DNA of 64,000 nt from Trichosporon coremiiforme (Eukaryota; Basidiomycota; Tremellomycetes; Trichosporonales; Trichosporonaceae), in contig BCJJ01000013.1 in NCBI GenBank assembly GCA_039545355.1, positions 186,001-250,000 of the forward strand. The letters are read 5' to 3'. A model generated the notes under the pieces. It ran no database searches. It saw nothing but the letters and a program-made list of their open reading frames with translations, and had not been told where the DNA came from. Position numbers and translations under genes: made by a program. Positions 23,601 to 35,570 of the stretch are shown piece by piece; within the stretch, counting starts at the first letter, position 1; every line of letters starts with the position of its first letter.

Positions 23601-24392
23601 CGTCGGCTCGCTCCACTTGCGCACGACGTGGTTCAAACCGAGGTCGAGCTCGTAGAACGTCAGGTGCTTCTCCGCCGCGCGGTATGCCTCGCCGGTCGCA
23701 TCGTGGTCCGAGTCGCCGTAGTCAAGCTCGAGCGCCGCAAACATCGGGTTGTCGTAGCCAGTGTCGCACGCGATCACGTTTACCACGAGCGTGTGATTCT
23801 TGTGCGCCTCGAGCGGAGACGACGGATACACCTTGCCCTCCGTGTTGCGGTTCAGAATGTAACACAGCTTCTGCTTCTCGACGGCGCCGAACATTGCACT
23901 TCGGCCCTTGGGGTCGACGGCGAGGAACTGGCCGGGAATTGTTCGTCGCGAGCCCGACTTGCCGTAAACCTCCTGGTACAGCGACTCGAAGTGCGGCGTC
24001 GGCGAAATCACAAGCTCGATGATCGACAGTCGCCCAGAGTCTGATGAGAGGACGATGTAGTCCTTGCCCATGCCGGCAAGACGGAAGGCGGCAACATTAC
24101 GAACGGTGCCGAAGGCCTGTATGTCAGCTAGTCCGCGGCCACCCTAGAAACTGATCCGACAACCAAACGTACCTCTGAGCTACAAATCGAGTCCACTGTA
24201 CGTCAGCTTATGACCCTCGAAGATACTCGCGCAGCTGCACTCACGTTGACCGGTCGACGGGTTGAGCTTCAAGATCTCGAGTCTCGTGCTTCCCCTGACG
24301 GCGAGAATCTCCTGGCCCTTGCCGGAGAAGGATCCGACAGCGGCGGCCGTGACAGACGTTGCGGGCTGCAACGTCAGGTTGAGGAGATGCAT
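20637..24392 (-). CDS. RSE1: U2 snRNP splicing factor SF3b subunit 3 (SAP130)
   Basis: Scaffold of the SF3b complex, made of three beta-propellers, that supports branch-site recognition by U2 snRNP. Exons 24392-24245, a 23-nt microexon 24195-24173, and 24116-20637 join in phase to 1216 residues, the usual length of SF3B3. The N-terminus MHLLNLTLQP and the segment AFGTVRNVAAFRL-GMGKDYIVLSSDSGRLSI are diagnostic; the CPSF-A-type C-terminal propeller ends AADLDRNVGEVLKKLEQLR. CACGTG sits at 24512-24517, 120 bp upstream of the ATG. Large frames on the opposite strand (20811-22820, 22914-24044) are mirror artefacts of its GC-rich codons. Confidence 0.96.
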
Positions 24393-24689
24393 CGTCGGTA
24401 GATGCCGTCGACGGTTTTGGTGGAGGTGGGTGTGTACAAGCTGCTTGAAATCAGTCCTCGATCATGAGCATCCAAGTTATGATGGCAACAAGCGCGCCAT
24501 GAAATGGTGGCCACGTGGTTTTTTCTTTCTCCACATTCTTTCCTTTTCTCCCGCGATTTCAGTGGCAGCCATCGGCGATCTCCATGACGCGCTAAGTAGT
24601 GAGCTGCAGCAATACAGAGCAGTAGGAGACAGACAGTTCGGTAAGATACACAATGCGCGTGGGCTCGCGCTCTAATGCATACAACATGT

Positions 24690-27600
24690 TTACAGCAAAG
24701 TTGTCTCGCACATTGCGCACTGCAGGTGCAGCGGCTCGTTCGAGTACGTACACGCCGGACACGCTGATGTCAGCACAGCTGCGGACCCACGGAGCTCACC
24801 TTTACGCCCGATGAGGGCAGTGCCTCCGAATCCCTCGGTCCCTCCATTGAGGCCGAAGTCGTCCGCCTCCTCAATCTCCTCAAGGCAGAGGAAGTCGCCT
24901 TCCGCAATACGCAAGCTCTCGACTGTATCGCTAGCGTCGACCTCGCTCCCGCGCAGGAACAGGCGCTGCGACAGCGGCGACAGCTTCCACGTCTCGTAGA
25001 CGTGCATCCTGATGTCTTTGATCGCCGTCGTCTTTTCGACCTCGACGTACATCTGCTTCGAGCGCGCGCTCACGCGCCGCTTGTTCAGGTTCTCCACCGG
25101 CACCGTGTCCTTGCCCTGCACGATCGGGAGCCACAGTGATTCAAAGTCCAGCAGCCGCGCGCGATGGCACTCGGCGCACGTCGCCTTGCTCACATTCGTG
25201 ACAGAGCACTTCTTCCCCTCCTCCGGAGACGCCGCGAACTTCACCGTCACGGCATCTGCAGGGTCGTGGTTGTACCTGCTTGTCAGCTACCAATGGGAGA
25301 TGGCGAGCTATACTCACAGGTTGCACAGCTCGTGCCACCCCGCAGCAGTGATGTAGTTTGAGTGCTCCATCTGGGGATCAAAATAGAGCAATCCGTGGGG
25401 GCAGTACTCCATGACGAGCTCCTCCGGTCGCTCGGCGCCCTTTCCCCGCATCCACGCCTCCCAGTCGGCGAAAAACTTCCTGGGGATGAGGTAGTTGTCG
25501 GTCCCAAGGATCTGAGTGATGTTGAGCTGGCTCTTTGCCATCTTCTTCTCCTCGGCGGAGCGCACACGCCAGTCGTTGTAATCGGATTGCCTCTGGGCGT
25601 CCGTCGCCGCGCACTCGTCGCATTGCGGGTCGTTCTCGGTGAAGACCTGGAAGTCGCCGAAGATCGACTGGAGCAACGCTACAGACTCGGGGGAGACCTT
25701 TGTGACGAGGTTCGCGTTCGGGACATACAGCCGTCCGTGCTCACAGCGCAGGTCGTAGTCCGCGTCTGTTGGCGGAACGCCACTCCCGTCCTTCTCCTTC
25801 CATTGCTTCAGCCAGGCTCTTGAGACCAGGCAGTCGTTTCCATCGGAGGAAGAGTTCAGCTCATTGAATGCTTTGACCTGCTCCTCCCTGTGTAACTTCT
25901 GCGAGCGATGAGTGAATTCAGCCTCGACGCAGGTCGCACAGACGTCGACTTCCGGGATATCGGGGTTCACCCCCTTGATGCGATCGAACGCTGAGCGGGA
26001 TACGAGCCGCAGGTCCTTCGCCTTCCCCGGGTCGACTTGCTGATGCTCGCACATGACGTCCTCGAAGCCCTTCCACGCCGTAGCAAGCTCTGGCGACTCA
26101 ACCCATGTCTTCAGATCTCCTCGCGGTATAAGACAGTCAACCTGAAATCAGCTAACAGCCCAACGACATACGACCTTACCCCGTCTATCTCGCTGAGGAC
26201 GGTGAGCTTTTCCGCCTGCACCGAGTCAAACTGGGATGCCAGCTCCGTGTTCTTGTTCATGCAGCCGTCGATTTCAGCCGCGAGAGTGACGTTGTCAGCT
26301 TCGATGGCCTCGGCCACCGATGGTGGCGGGTCTTGAGGCACGGTTAGCGGCCCGCCCATCTTCCGATACACGAGCATGTAGGCGTCGCGCGACGACTCGG
26401 TGTCATTGTCCGTCTCGAGCTTAATGCGCTTCTTGGGGCGATTCTCCCCGTCAGCAGCCCGTTTGACGACCTCGTCAGAGTAGAAGTAGAACTCCTTCGA
26501 CTGCTCATCAAAAACTTCGCAAGTGAAGTGGCCGTGGAATGCCTGCCGTCAGGTTGGAACTGGGATGGTGGAACCTACACTTGCACCTTCATGGGTCACG
26601 ACGCCAACGAGCTCGTACCACGTGTTGCTGAGCTGCAGCTTGCGCGGGTACACGATCGAGTGCTTCGTCTTTTTGCGCGATCCCTGGCGGGGATCGTACA
26701 CGAACCGCATCAATGAAAAGTGGAGGAAGTGCGGGAGCTTCCTCAGCCTCGTGGACCGGATCGCAGATTGCAGCTTGAACGCACACCGTGGGCAGCTGTA
26801 CTTGTTGTCGCCGTCGAGACGCTCTGACTGCAGCATGTGGTCGATTCTGCTTTCCAGAGATGCCTTATCCTTCAAGTTGATCTCGAGCTCGAGGAAGGGT
26901 GCTGAGGGTCAGCTACACTATCGTCGACGCACAGCTTACAGCTCGTCTTAGACTCGTAGCCGCAGGCATCGCACCGCGTGCAGTACTCCATCTCGCCCTC
27001 GAACAGGTCCTTTACGAGGTTGCCCTGGGGGTTTTTCCGCGTAAACTCGTCGCTAAGCAGCGTCATGAATAGTTTCGAGAACCTGCTCCGTTAGCTAACA
27101 TAAAGGACGAAGCAAGCTACGCACTCGGCAGCATCCTGCTGATCGCCCTTGTTCAGACGCAACGCCTCGATGAGCGGTCCCGGATCGACGACTGGGCGGC
27201 GCGACAGCTGCAGACGTCCAAACACTGAGGCAAGACAGTGCAGTGTCCCCTGCTCGCCCGCCGCCTCGTACACGCCATTACGGAACGCGACATTGTTGAA
27301 CCACAGCTGGAGGAACGCGTTCGCCTGTGGGTCAGTTTCTGACAGTGCACGTCCAGCTCACATAGCATGTAGCACCGTAGTTGCACAGTCCAGCGGGACC
27401 TTCGCGGAACACAAGCTCCTCTCCAGCGTTGTTCTCGATGTACCTCTCCTTGGCGTCCTTCTCCGCCCACTACATGTCAGCTCGGGGAACGCTAGTCACA
27501 GCTTACCTTCTCAAAGCCAAGATTGTTGTAGCAGCGCGACGAGCCCTTGCAGCGCTTGGCTTTACATGCTGGTCCATTTCCTTTTGGGAGGACAATGGAC

Positions 27601-27878
27601 GTGGTCGAGCTGCTTTCCCCCGCGTCGTCATCGACGTCCACAACCCCGTTCTGCTTGCTTGACTCGCTGCTGCCAGCGCCGTTCGTGGATGGCTGGTGCG
27701 AGCCCCAGCGCACCGTCGGCACAGGGCATGAGGGGCCATCTGCAAGTCCAGCTGCGCGACGACGCAGCTCGAGCGTGATGTCCTTGGGATCTTTGACGTC
27801 GGCGACCCAGTCCCAGTCCTGCTTCCATTTGGGCGCCGCCGCCGCTTTGGCGCCACCGAACTTCTTGACGTTCCTCAT
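24690..27878 (-). CDS. USP48-type ubiquitin carboxyl-terminal hydrolase
   Basis: Cysteine protease that removes ubiquitin, probably nuclear. Nine exons (27878-27507, 27469-27362, 27324-27125, 27082-26940, 26901-26579, 26542-26180, 26141-25318, 25275-24800, 24763-24690) give 960 residues. The USP core shows the Cys box CNYGATCYANAFLQLWF (Cys near 159), a CTRCDACG...CPRC zinc knuckle, and the His box AFHGHF with FYSDEVV. DUSP domains follow (two with the W-hxxWxxx/CPHG or CEHG pattern), then a ubiquitin-like domain. The last exon adds CPACTYSNEPLHLQCAMC, a RanBP2-type zinc finger. The 36-nt final intron is a multiple of three and may be retained, adding 12 residues. Divergent from the EFM6-type gene. 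Confidence 0.92.
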
Positions 27879-28343
27879 GGAAGTCCCGTCGCTATTCTCA
27901 GAATGGTGCGACGAGGGTTTTTACGTCGTGAGCGTTTTAGCTGACGAGGACGGCTGAGGAAGACAGAAGGCGGAAGGTAGTGATGGTTGAGTCAACAGCG
28001 TGCGTCCGATCGGTCGCCTGCCTTTTGGCTGTCGCAGATCACCGTAGCACGGACAAAGAACGTTGGCCCGCCTGGCAACGGATGTGCGGGGCACCACATG
28101 CAGTCACGTGAAGAGCCACGCGGCCTCCACCGATATGACTTGCTAATGTTATTTGTCCATAGATAGTCCCTGGTATTCCCTGAGGAGTCCAGAAAAGTTG
28201 GCTTGCAGGCTGATCAAACGCGGCCTGGCCCCGGCTGGGCTCAATGGGCTCAGCGTAGATACGGTGCGGGAGCGACTGGTCGTCGTCGCTGATGACGAGC
28301 TCTGTGGTTCCCTCCTCCCTCCTCTCCATCACTGACAACTAAC
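27879..28343. promoter_or_regulatory. Bidirectional promoter USP48-type / EFM6-type
   Basis: 465 bp between divergent start codons with no exon. CACGTG at 28105-28110, roughly midway (227 bp and 234 bp from the two ATGs). Confidence 0.5.
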
Positions 28344-30214
28344 ATGACGACAACAACGATAACGAGAGAGCGCTCTGGATCGACGTCGTCCATCTCCTCG
28401 ACCGACTCCCAGGTCGCGCTCCCCAGCTTCGAGCACATCGCCCCGCCGCGCGAGCGCACGACAGAGGAGAACGCCGAGACCTCTCTCGCCGTCCCCGGCG
28501 TCCGGGACGTAAGGCTCAAGGTCGACGCCGGACCGGGGTGCGGCGGCATCGCCTGGCCTGCCGGAGAGGTGAGTAACGCGACTCCGGAGGGGGAGCGATG
28601 GAATGCTGTACAGTGCAGGGCCGAGCCACGGTTCCTGCTCAATGTCCGGACGGTCCGTGTGCCACGCCGCGCCGCTCTCTGCAAGCAGTCTTGGCCCCGC
28701 AAACACGGTCTGGACAACAGGCAAGGACCATCGACACACATACATACACAGTGCAGACCACTAACCGGCAGGTCCTGTCCCGCTACATTGCGTACCGGCA
28801 TGCGATTGACCCGAGCAAGCTCGCGGGCAAGAAGGTGCTCGAGCTCGGCTCTGGCACGGGTCTCGTCGGTATTGTCGCGGCCATGCTCGAGCCGACGTCC
28901 GAGATCTGGGTCACGGATCAGGAGTGAGTGAAACTATCAGATGGGGGTGTGCAGTGAAGAAGGCTAATGACAGCATCCTCCTCGACCTGATGCATGCCAA
29001 CACGGACCTGAACGAGTGCTCGCGCAACTGCCACGTCTCCGAGCTCAGCTGGGGTGAGCCCATTCCCGCCGACGTCCCGAAGGAGGTGGACGTGGTTCTC
29101 GCTGCGGACTGTGTGTACTTTGAGGTGAGTCCCCGTTCTGTGGAGATCGGATCTGAGTGGAGAGATCGCAATTGTGCGCTCTTGACTTGGCGGTCACGAG
29201 ATCAGTCGCGTCCGCGTCCGGCTTTGGCGTTCAGCGTGCAGGCTGAATGCGAGGGGCTGGGTATGTCCATGGTGCAATTGCGGACACGCCTGCGGACCTG
29301 AGATCTGGTTGAGGACCGGTAGAGCTATGGCTAGATCGGCGTACGCCTGAGGCGGCTATGACTCAAATGTGTGAATGTCACGGCTAGCGATCTCAGACAA
29401 AGCGCGCTTCACATTCATGCCTCGCTCGCTCGGTACGGCGCGGGGAGCGGATTGAGTCGCACTGTCTGCTTAAGCGTGACATTCTCATCTGGAGCGTTTG
29501 ACGGGCACGGCACGGCACGGCTCTGGCAGCTGTCGCCGTTCACTCGCGTGTATGAGCTCTTCGCTCTGTCTGTGTCCAGAGTGTGATCAACAAACATAAC
29601 CGCCTCACGTCTCCGCACCAACCTCGGCAATCTGAGACACGCCCCGGCAGCCGCATCGGCCTTGTCGGCCATCGGATTCAAGGTGACCCGCGGAATGCGC
29701 TAACAGCACAGCCGGCGTTCCCCCTTCTTGTGCAGACGCTGTGCGACCTGGCCCCTGTTGGCAAGGACATTGAGATTCTGTTCTGCTGGAAGAAGCGGAG
29801 AAAGGTGAGTCGTACTGCACCGTGTAGGACGGTGGGAGTGACATTGTCCCGGAGTCAGCGGAGCCGCGAGCCATCCCAATGGGACACGGCAGTGGGTTGG
29901 TCATGCCGTCGAGTGGACGCAACATGTCCCGCCACCTATCACATGTGTCGTGAACTCGGCTGGTGTTTCGGGGATGGGAGACTGCGTGCCCTGTCTGAGA
30001 CTGGTGCTCTTCCTGCCATCTCACCGACTCTCCCGACGACTGCACAGAAGAGATAGGAAGTGATGCTGACGCACCCCAACAGGCGGACAAGCGCTTCTTC
30101 GCCCTGCTCCGGAAACACTTTGACTCGGCGCCCGTCGAGGACGACAAGCCCGGAGAGAAGGAGCGGTATAGCCGGGAGGGCGTCACGCTGAGCCGGTTGA
30201 CGAGGAGGAAGTGA
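28344..30214 (+). CDS. EFM6: EFM6-type protein-lysine N-methyltransferase
   Basis: Seven-beta-strand SAM-dependent methyltransferase of the METTL21 group; yeast Efm6 modifies elongation factor eEF1A. Exons 28344-28568, 28772-28923, 28974-29124, 29712-29804 and 30083-30214 give 250 residues. Landmarks: GCGGIAWPAGEVLSRYI, motif I VLELGSGTGLVGI, WVTDQ, the DxxY-type VLAADCVYFE, AFPLLVQTL, CWKKRRKADKRFF, and the ending GVTLSRLTRRK. A Ser/Thr-rich N-terminal extension of about 35 residues is extra. Introns of 203, 587 and 278 nt are long for this window; the 587-nt one was bridged only because PAFPLLVQTL follows VYFE in the family. Substrate is inferred from family. Confidence 0.87.
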
Positions 30215-31081
30215 GCGTGAGCGAAGAGAGCTGGCATGAGCGCGGGCGTGGACTGTCGGCATCACCCACTCCGTTCTCGGCGTCAGCCTCCCATCGCTGT
30301 CTGCCGCGTGGAGGAGGAGCGCTGGGGCATGCAGTCACCGTGAGGAGAGGCGTTCTGGTGCCCGTATGGAACCATGGGTAGAGTAGTGGGATTCATATGC
30401 TTGCAGCCAACAAGCCGTTCCCGGGTCAGAGGGGACGTACGCATGCATCGTTTCATTAGAGGTACCGCAAGTAGCCATACCGGTGCGCGAGGGAGCGCGA
30501 GGGAGGAGGAAAGGTTCGATCGGGTCACGTACAGAGTTACGTCTGGAGGCAAGAGGCTGCGTACGTACGCCTGCAGCTCGCAAAGAAGAGTGGAAGCAGT
30601 GTGTAACCAGCACGGAACGAACCTTGCTCAGTGCTTAACTTTCACTCGGACCGCTGGTCCACGACAGCCTCATCAGCAGACGCCGGAAGACGGCGATGCA
30701 GCGCCGTGTCTGTCTTCATCGCCGCGGCTCCTCGGAGACACCCAGCCTCCCCACCGATATGCTGTTCTCAGTGTGCGATTCTAAGGAGGTGCTGCTGTAG
30801 CCTTAGCAACCAGTCTGCCAACTTTGGAACGGAACACGCACTGCCAGCTCTCTTCAGACACTAGTACACATGCATGCGTACATGCGTCTCTGTCCGTCAC
30901 TGTTCCCCTTTGTATCCCTCTGGCCTGCGATGTTTGCGCCGTCCTAGCTAATGGGAGACAGGCGCACATTGCCGTATGTCACGCTTCCCTTCGATGTCGC
31001 TTACTCCTCGCGCGAGTTCTGCCTGACGTCCAGTCCAGCGTGACATGACCAGCGCGCCAGCGCTCCGGTTCAGCTAACTTT

Positions 31082-31137
31082 GGTAGACGTTGGTTGGTAG
31101 ACGTTGGTTGGTAGACGTTGGTTGGTAGACGTTGGGG
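31082..31137. repeat. 14-bp tandem repeat (GGTAGACGTTGGTT) x4
   Basis: Four consecutive copies; the last ends GGGG instead of GGTT and leads, 14 bp on, into the C tract. Confidence 0.9.
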
Positions 31138-31150
31138 TTTCCGCGGTGCT

Positions 31151-31151
<1 letters not shown>

Positions 31152-31194
<43 letters not shown>
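31152..31194. repeat. Poly-C tract of 43 bases
   Basis: An uninterrupted run of C followed by TCCCTCTCCCC. True length is uncertain because long homopolymers are often mis-sized in assemblies. Confidence 0.9.
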
Positions 31195-31197
<3 letters not shown>

Positions 31198-32075
31198 CTC
31201 TCCCCTGCATCCGCTGATAGTGTTAAGCTACGAGTGCCCGTCAAGTTAGCTGGGACGATCGCCAGCTCTGGGCTGCGGCACGACAGCATTGCCGTAAGTC
31301 ATGCAGAGGTGTAACGATGACGCAAGGCTTGGCAGTCGCCGCACGAGACGCGACTCCCAGCTGACCAGCGGACGGCGGAGACAGTCGCGTCTGCCGGCCT
31401 GCGCTGGCGTGACAAGGGAGCGTCAGAAGACCAGGGGTGCTGATGTCGTGGGTCACTGGGTCACTCACTCGCGACTCACCCACTCACCCATGGGTGCCAT
31501 GTCTCAGCCTCGCACAATCATCAGATGCACGATCAGTTGTGCCTGCGTGCATATGTGCAGGCGTGTGTCGCATAGCTATGTCGACAGACGTGCCGAGAGT
31601 TGGGCGAACCTGAGGGCCAAGGACAGAGTCAGTCGCCGCAAGACCAGGTCAAGCTAGGACGTGCGAGCGCCATGCGCCATTTCACGATCGCTCCGACTGC
31701 GGTGGCGCAAGTTGACAGCCGTACAGCGGGTGCGGCGACCGTACAGGTTGCGCCTTCGTCTTCAGCCAGCAATTGACTCACTGTCTCACCGACGTCTCAC
31801 CGACGGCAGGTGATGTGGGTGATCTCCAGATCGCTGCAAGGGTGCAAGCACGTACAGACGCCGTTTCATGAATGCGGCGCGTTCCTATGTCCTACTGTCC
31901 ATGAGTGAGGCATTATGCAACTCGGCCAACTTGTTCTCAATGATCAGTTGGGAGCAAAGGGTTGATGACATACAGGGACTCGGTCATGTTTTTAATTCTT
32001 TAGTGCCGAGTAGTCCGGGGAGTGCAGCACGCAGCACGTAGATCAGCCAGCACATCGCCGAGCTCAGCGCAAAGT

Positions 32076-32076
32076 C

Positions 32077-32107
<31 letters not shown>

Positions 32108-32121
32108 AAGAGGAAGAGGAC
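32076..32121. repeat. GA/GGAAGA purine microsatellite
   Basis: About twelve GA dinucleotides followed by three to four GAAGAG-type units. Confidence 0.85.
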
Positions 32122-32573
32122 AGAGGAGCGAGTGAGCGTACCTGACGAGGCAGCGGGTACCAGTATAGTGGGTGGGGTTACGAGATGTACAGAGATGTCT
32201 TCCCCGCCCAGTGCAGCGTGCCTGGCTGTACTCTCGTTCCAGCTGTTCCTGCATTCCACGGCCCAGCATGAACTGTAACTAGCTCTCTTCTGCGTGCTGG
32301 CAGCGGTGCGTGGTCACGCCCACTAACTAACTGTACACCGAGGTCGGCACAGCATACAATACAACACGTTCACGTCCAGGTTAATGGAGCAATCAAGACC
32401 AAGGAGGGCCAAGGGGTGTAGAGGGGCCGACAGAGAGGAGCAATGAAAGGCCGTCTCCGAACAAGGGTTAACCGGCGCACGGCGTGCACAGTGCACAGTG
32501 CATTCGGCCAGGGTGCACTAGTGAAAAGATCAAGGTTTAGGCTAGTGCAACTTGACTTTGCGATCTCCGGTGG

Positions 32574-32650
32574 CGTCGAGAGCACGTCGAGAGCACGTCG
32601 AGAGCACGTCGAGAGCACGTCGAGAGCACGTCGAGAGCACGTCGAGCGCA
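32574..32650. repeat. 11-bp tandem repeat (CGTCGAGAGCA) x7
   Basis: Seven head-to-tail copies; the last has GCGCA for GAGCA. The 11-bp unit is not a multiple of three, so it is not a protein repeat. Confidence 0.92.
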
Positions 32651-32902
32651 CATCATGCCCGGCGTGGGGACCCACGCCAGTTCTGCCGCCCTTCCACCGA
32701 GACTTGTACTGTGCCGTGATCACCGCCGCGCCCGTCGCGCACATGCACATGCACAGTGCCCACTGCGCACTGTGCGCTCGCTGCCGCTGCGGATACGCCG
32801 AGAAGTGGGTCTTTCAGTCGTACAACTAGCGCCAGGCTAGGCTCAATGACACAGTGAGACGGGGGGACCATGGACCCGAAACCTGGGATTGGTGAGATCG
32901 AT

Positions 32903-32938
32903 GGGATCGGTGGGATCGGTGGGATCGGTGGGATCGGT
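32903..32938. repeat. 9-bp tandem repeat (GGGATCGGT) x4
   Basis: Four perfect copies with partly matching units on both flanks (GGGATTGGT before, GGGATGG after). Confidence 0.9.
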
Positions 32939-33481
32939 GGGATGGCCCCGCACACTCGCGGCACGGTACGGCGGCGCAGGGCAATTGTAGGCGCAGTGAG
33001 GTACAACTTGCAGGTGCAACTAGAGGTGACTACAGATGTGCTCAATCTGCTCGCTGCGCTGCATGTCTGCATGCATGCATGCATCCAAAGCCAAGGCACA
33101 GGGCTACAGGGCTACCAGCGTATCAACCAGCACAAGCATGGCCACCAAGGGGTGACCGAACAGCAGAGCAGACAATTCATCAGGTGCTCCCCTGCAGTTA
33201 CATCCCGCGTTTGTTTCTACCACCCCGCCACCGCTCCATCCACAAAAACCGTGCACCCTCCCACTTGCGCCAGATGTAACACCTCAACACCCCATCTTTA
33301 CACTCATCGTCTCTTCTCATCTCACTCTTGTCTATCCATTCCGTTACATCTGCGCACAGACGCCAACACACTAGTCTACCTCACGCTTGCCCCATAACGC
33401 ACACTCGCGCCCAGACCTTCAACTGCACCATCTACAGCGACTCTCGGCACTACCTCCACCACCTCCACCACCCATCTCGCG

Positions 33482-34027
33482 ATGCCAGCAGACATTGCCA
33501 CCCCGCGCCCTGGCCCCTTCTCCTCGAGCTACCTCGATCTCACTCCGCTGAGCGCGACGCGGCGCCTCGCCCCGACCTCCTCAAGTATGCGGCGGTACGT
33601 GTCGACGCCCCTATGCTCGTCGGCGACCGTCCCCCGGCGCCTGCCCTCTTCCCACACCACTGCCGCATTAGAGTTTGACTCCGACTCGGATACCTCTTCC
33701 CTCTCGAGCGCGCACAGTACGCCCTTGCCGCCGACCCCGCCAGCTCTCGCTGCCGACTCGCCTAACTCCTCCACCCCTTCTCCCTCTCCCTCATCCTCGC
33801 CGCCCGCCTTCGCCATGTCAAGAGGACGAGCAGTGCCGATAGGCGGCGTCGCAATGCAGCGCACCTCCGGCTCTCTCGGCAGCGACGGCAACCCCTTCGC
33901 GATCAAGCAGGCCAAGTCGAGGGAACGCGGGCTCAGCGACCCGCCCTCTCTCAACACGGGCAACGTGCGCGCGCTCCGCCCCGCCGCGAGCGTCATGACG
34001 ATTCGCACTGTGGAGTGGACCGCGTGA
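33482..34027 (+). CDS. Ser/Pro-rich hypothetical protein
   Basis: Single open frame of 181 residues with an ATG in good context (CGCGATGCC) after a CT-rich, promoter-like 200 bp. Rich in Ser, Pro, Thr and Ala with an acidic patch (FDSDSDTSS) and proline runs (PLPPTPPAL). The second half is less simple: MSRGRAVPIGGVAMQRTSGS, NPFAIKQAKSRERGLSDPP. No domain, signal or membrane segment. A GTGAGC overlaps the stop, so a further exon is possible. GC-rich third positions look coding. Probably an intrinsically disordered fungal protein; function unknown. Confidence 0.5.
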   Translation: MPADIATPRPGPFSSSYLDLTPLSATRRLAPTSSSMRRYVSTPLCSSATVPRRLPSSHTTAALEFDSDSDTSSLSSAHSTPLPPTPPALAADSPNSSTPSPSPSSSPPAFAMSRGRAVPIGGVAMQRTSGSLGSDGNPFAIKQAKSRERGLSDPPSLNTGNVRALRPAASVMTIRTVEWTA

Positions 34028-35570
34028 GCGAGCGTGTGCAAGCTGAACGTGTTTCCAATGCGTAGCACAGCGTGCACAACAGCGCTGCGGAATGCACAAC
34101 AGCCTTGCACGCCTCCACCGCTCCGCCATTTTGCCTCGCATAACGCTCAAGGCAGCCGGCATGCCCCGGCTCACTTGCCCTGCCCTGCCAGCCCGGCTAC
34201 GCCGAAGCCGCGATCAAACTCGGCACCACGGTATACCCACCGATCATCGGTCCGGCGTCCTTAGCTCCTTGCGTCCGCCACCGACCGATCAGCAAATATC
34301 ATTAATCAATCGAAGCCCTCGAACTCTGCGCGTTCCTGTCCTCCCTTCCTGCATTCGTTCCTAAATTACGGTGCCCGATCCAGCAAACCGACCCCGTGCA
34401 CCCACAGTCTTCCCATGCACACAACTGCACGCCGGGCTTACAGCATGTGCTGCAGTCTTGCGCCATGATGAATCCTGCGCTGTGCAGCTGACATCGCTGA
34501 GCGAGTGAAGGGCGAGAAGCTTATCAGTGCTCCCGACGGAACGGCTCCGCGTCTCACATCATCATCACCTGACACTTGACGTTTAACGACGAACACGTCC
34601 ATGACGAGACGAACAATGTTACGACCAGTACCCACATCCACTCCCACGAATGGCCCGGGACCGAGCGCCGCGCGCAGCAATGTACCAACCCCCTTCTGCC
34701 ACCGCCGCGCCGACGGCCCGAAGTTCGGGCGCATTCATACCCCTCCCATAAATACGCCCGTCCCTCCTGTCCACACATTCACAATCTGTTACACTAGCCC
34801 ACTGCACGCATCAGCATAATCGCATATCCACACCGCACACACTTCATACCAATTGTCCTCCGTTGTCAATAGCTGTTTCACAAAGAGACCAAATGTCATG
34901 TCATTTCTGCCACGAGTTGCCACAAAGTCATGTTTCAGCCGCACAAGACGAGGGACGATGGAGAGGGGGCGGGGGTGGATTGGGGCCATGTCGTCAACAA
35001 TGACCCCGGGCTACGCTCGGGGCGAGCGAATGGTTCTTTCGGGGTATTTGTGGAGCATATGGAGCAGAAACGGCGCGCTCAATCGGTACAAAGTCCAACG
35101 CTGAGCTTCGTCGGTGGGAGACCGTCCCACCGAATGGTTCCGAGAAAGGAGCAAGTGTTCCAGTTCCAGTATCAAGGGCCCGTGTCCCGTCCCACGTCGA
35201 GCTCGCCTCGGTCCGACGACACGACCACTGTTGCAGAGCTTGCAGAGCTTGTAATCTGCAGAGCTTGCTGCACAGCGTGCACAGCGCAGCAAAGTCGCAA
35301 CATGTTCGGCGGATATCCAAGCAACCCAGTTCATCACATCCAGCGCACAGACTGCGGAATGTAAAGCCACCGGAGCAGCGGGCGAGCACCGGGTCGAGCA
35401 AACGTGTCCCAATGATGAAATGCATATGTGCTCTATGTCTATACCCCTTATGCGTCTCCGCCCTCTCCGCCCTCTCCCTCCCATTCACCTCCTTCGCTTT
35501 GCCCTCTCCCTCTCCCTCCCCCTTCGCTCTTGCTCCGAACGCGCCGTCCGGCCCGCCACGCGAAAGAGGT
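34028..35570. other. Intergenic before DBP4 3' end
   Basis: No firm gene. Contains one frame of note (34930-35364, listed separately), TTGCAGAGC repeats near 35230-35265, and a C/T-rich tract at 35455-35530. Confidence 0.4.
34930..35364 (+). CDS. Doubtful 144-residue frame
   Basis: Starts MFQPHKTRDDGEGAG and reads as mixed, charged, not simple sequence (VFVEHMEQKRRAQSVQ) for about 95 residues, then becomes Ala/Cys-rich over a repeat, which suggests the real coding part, if any, ends earlier at a splice site. No domain recognised. Kept as a candidate only. Confidence 0.2.
   Translation: MFQPHKTRDDGEGAGVDWGHVVNNDPGLRSGRANGSFGVFVEHMEQKRRAQSVQSPTLSFVGGRPSHRMVPRKEQVFQFQYQGPVSRPTSSSPRSDDTTTVAELAELVICRACCTACTAQQSRNMFGGYPSNPVHHIQRTDCGM

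Larger units (their letters stand above)
30215..33481. other. Repeat-rich gene desert
   Basis: 3.3 kb without a supported exon. It concentrates simple repeats: a 14-bp array at 31082, a 43-base C tract, a GA tract near 32078, an 11-bp array at 32574 and a 9-bp array at 32903. The final 200 bp before 33482 turn C/T-rich like a promoter. Confidence 0.6.

Noticed and set aside
20811..24044. Long plus-strand open frames (669 and 376 codons) over RSE1
   Set aside because: They mirror the GC-rich RSE1 codons on the other strand, are Arg/Val/His-rich and have no domain.
32571..32945. Tandem arrays considered as a CRISPR-like or protein-repeat element
   Set aside because: Units are 11 and 9 bp without spacers; the organism is eukaryotic; the 11-bp unit is not in frame.
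30215..33481. Search for transposon or viral remnants in the gene desert
   Set aside because: No reverse transcriptase, transposase, terminal repeats or target duplications could be seen.
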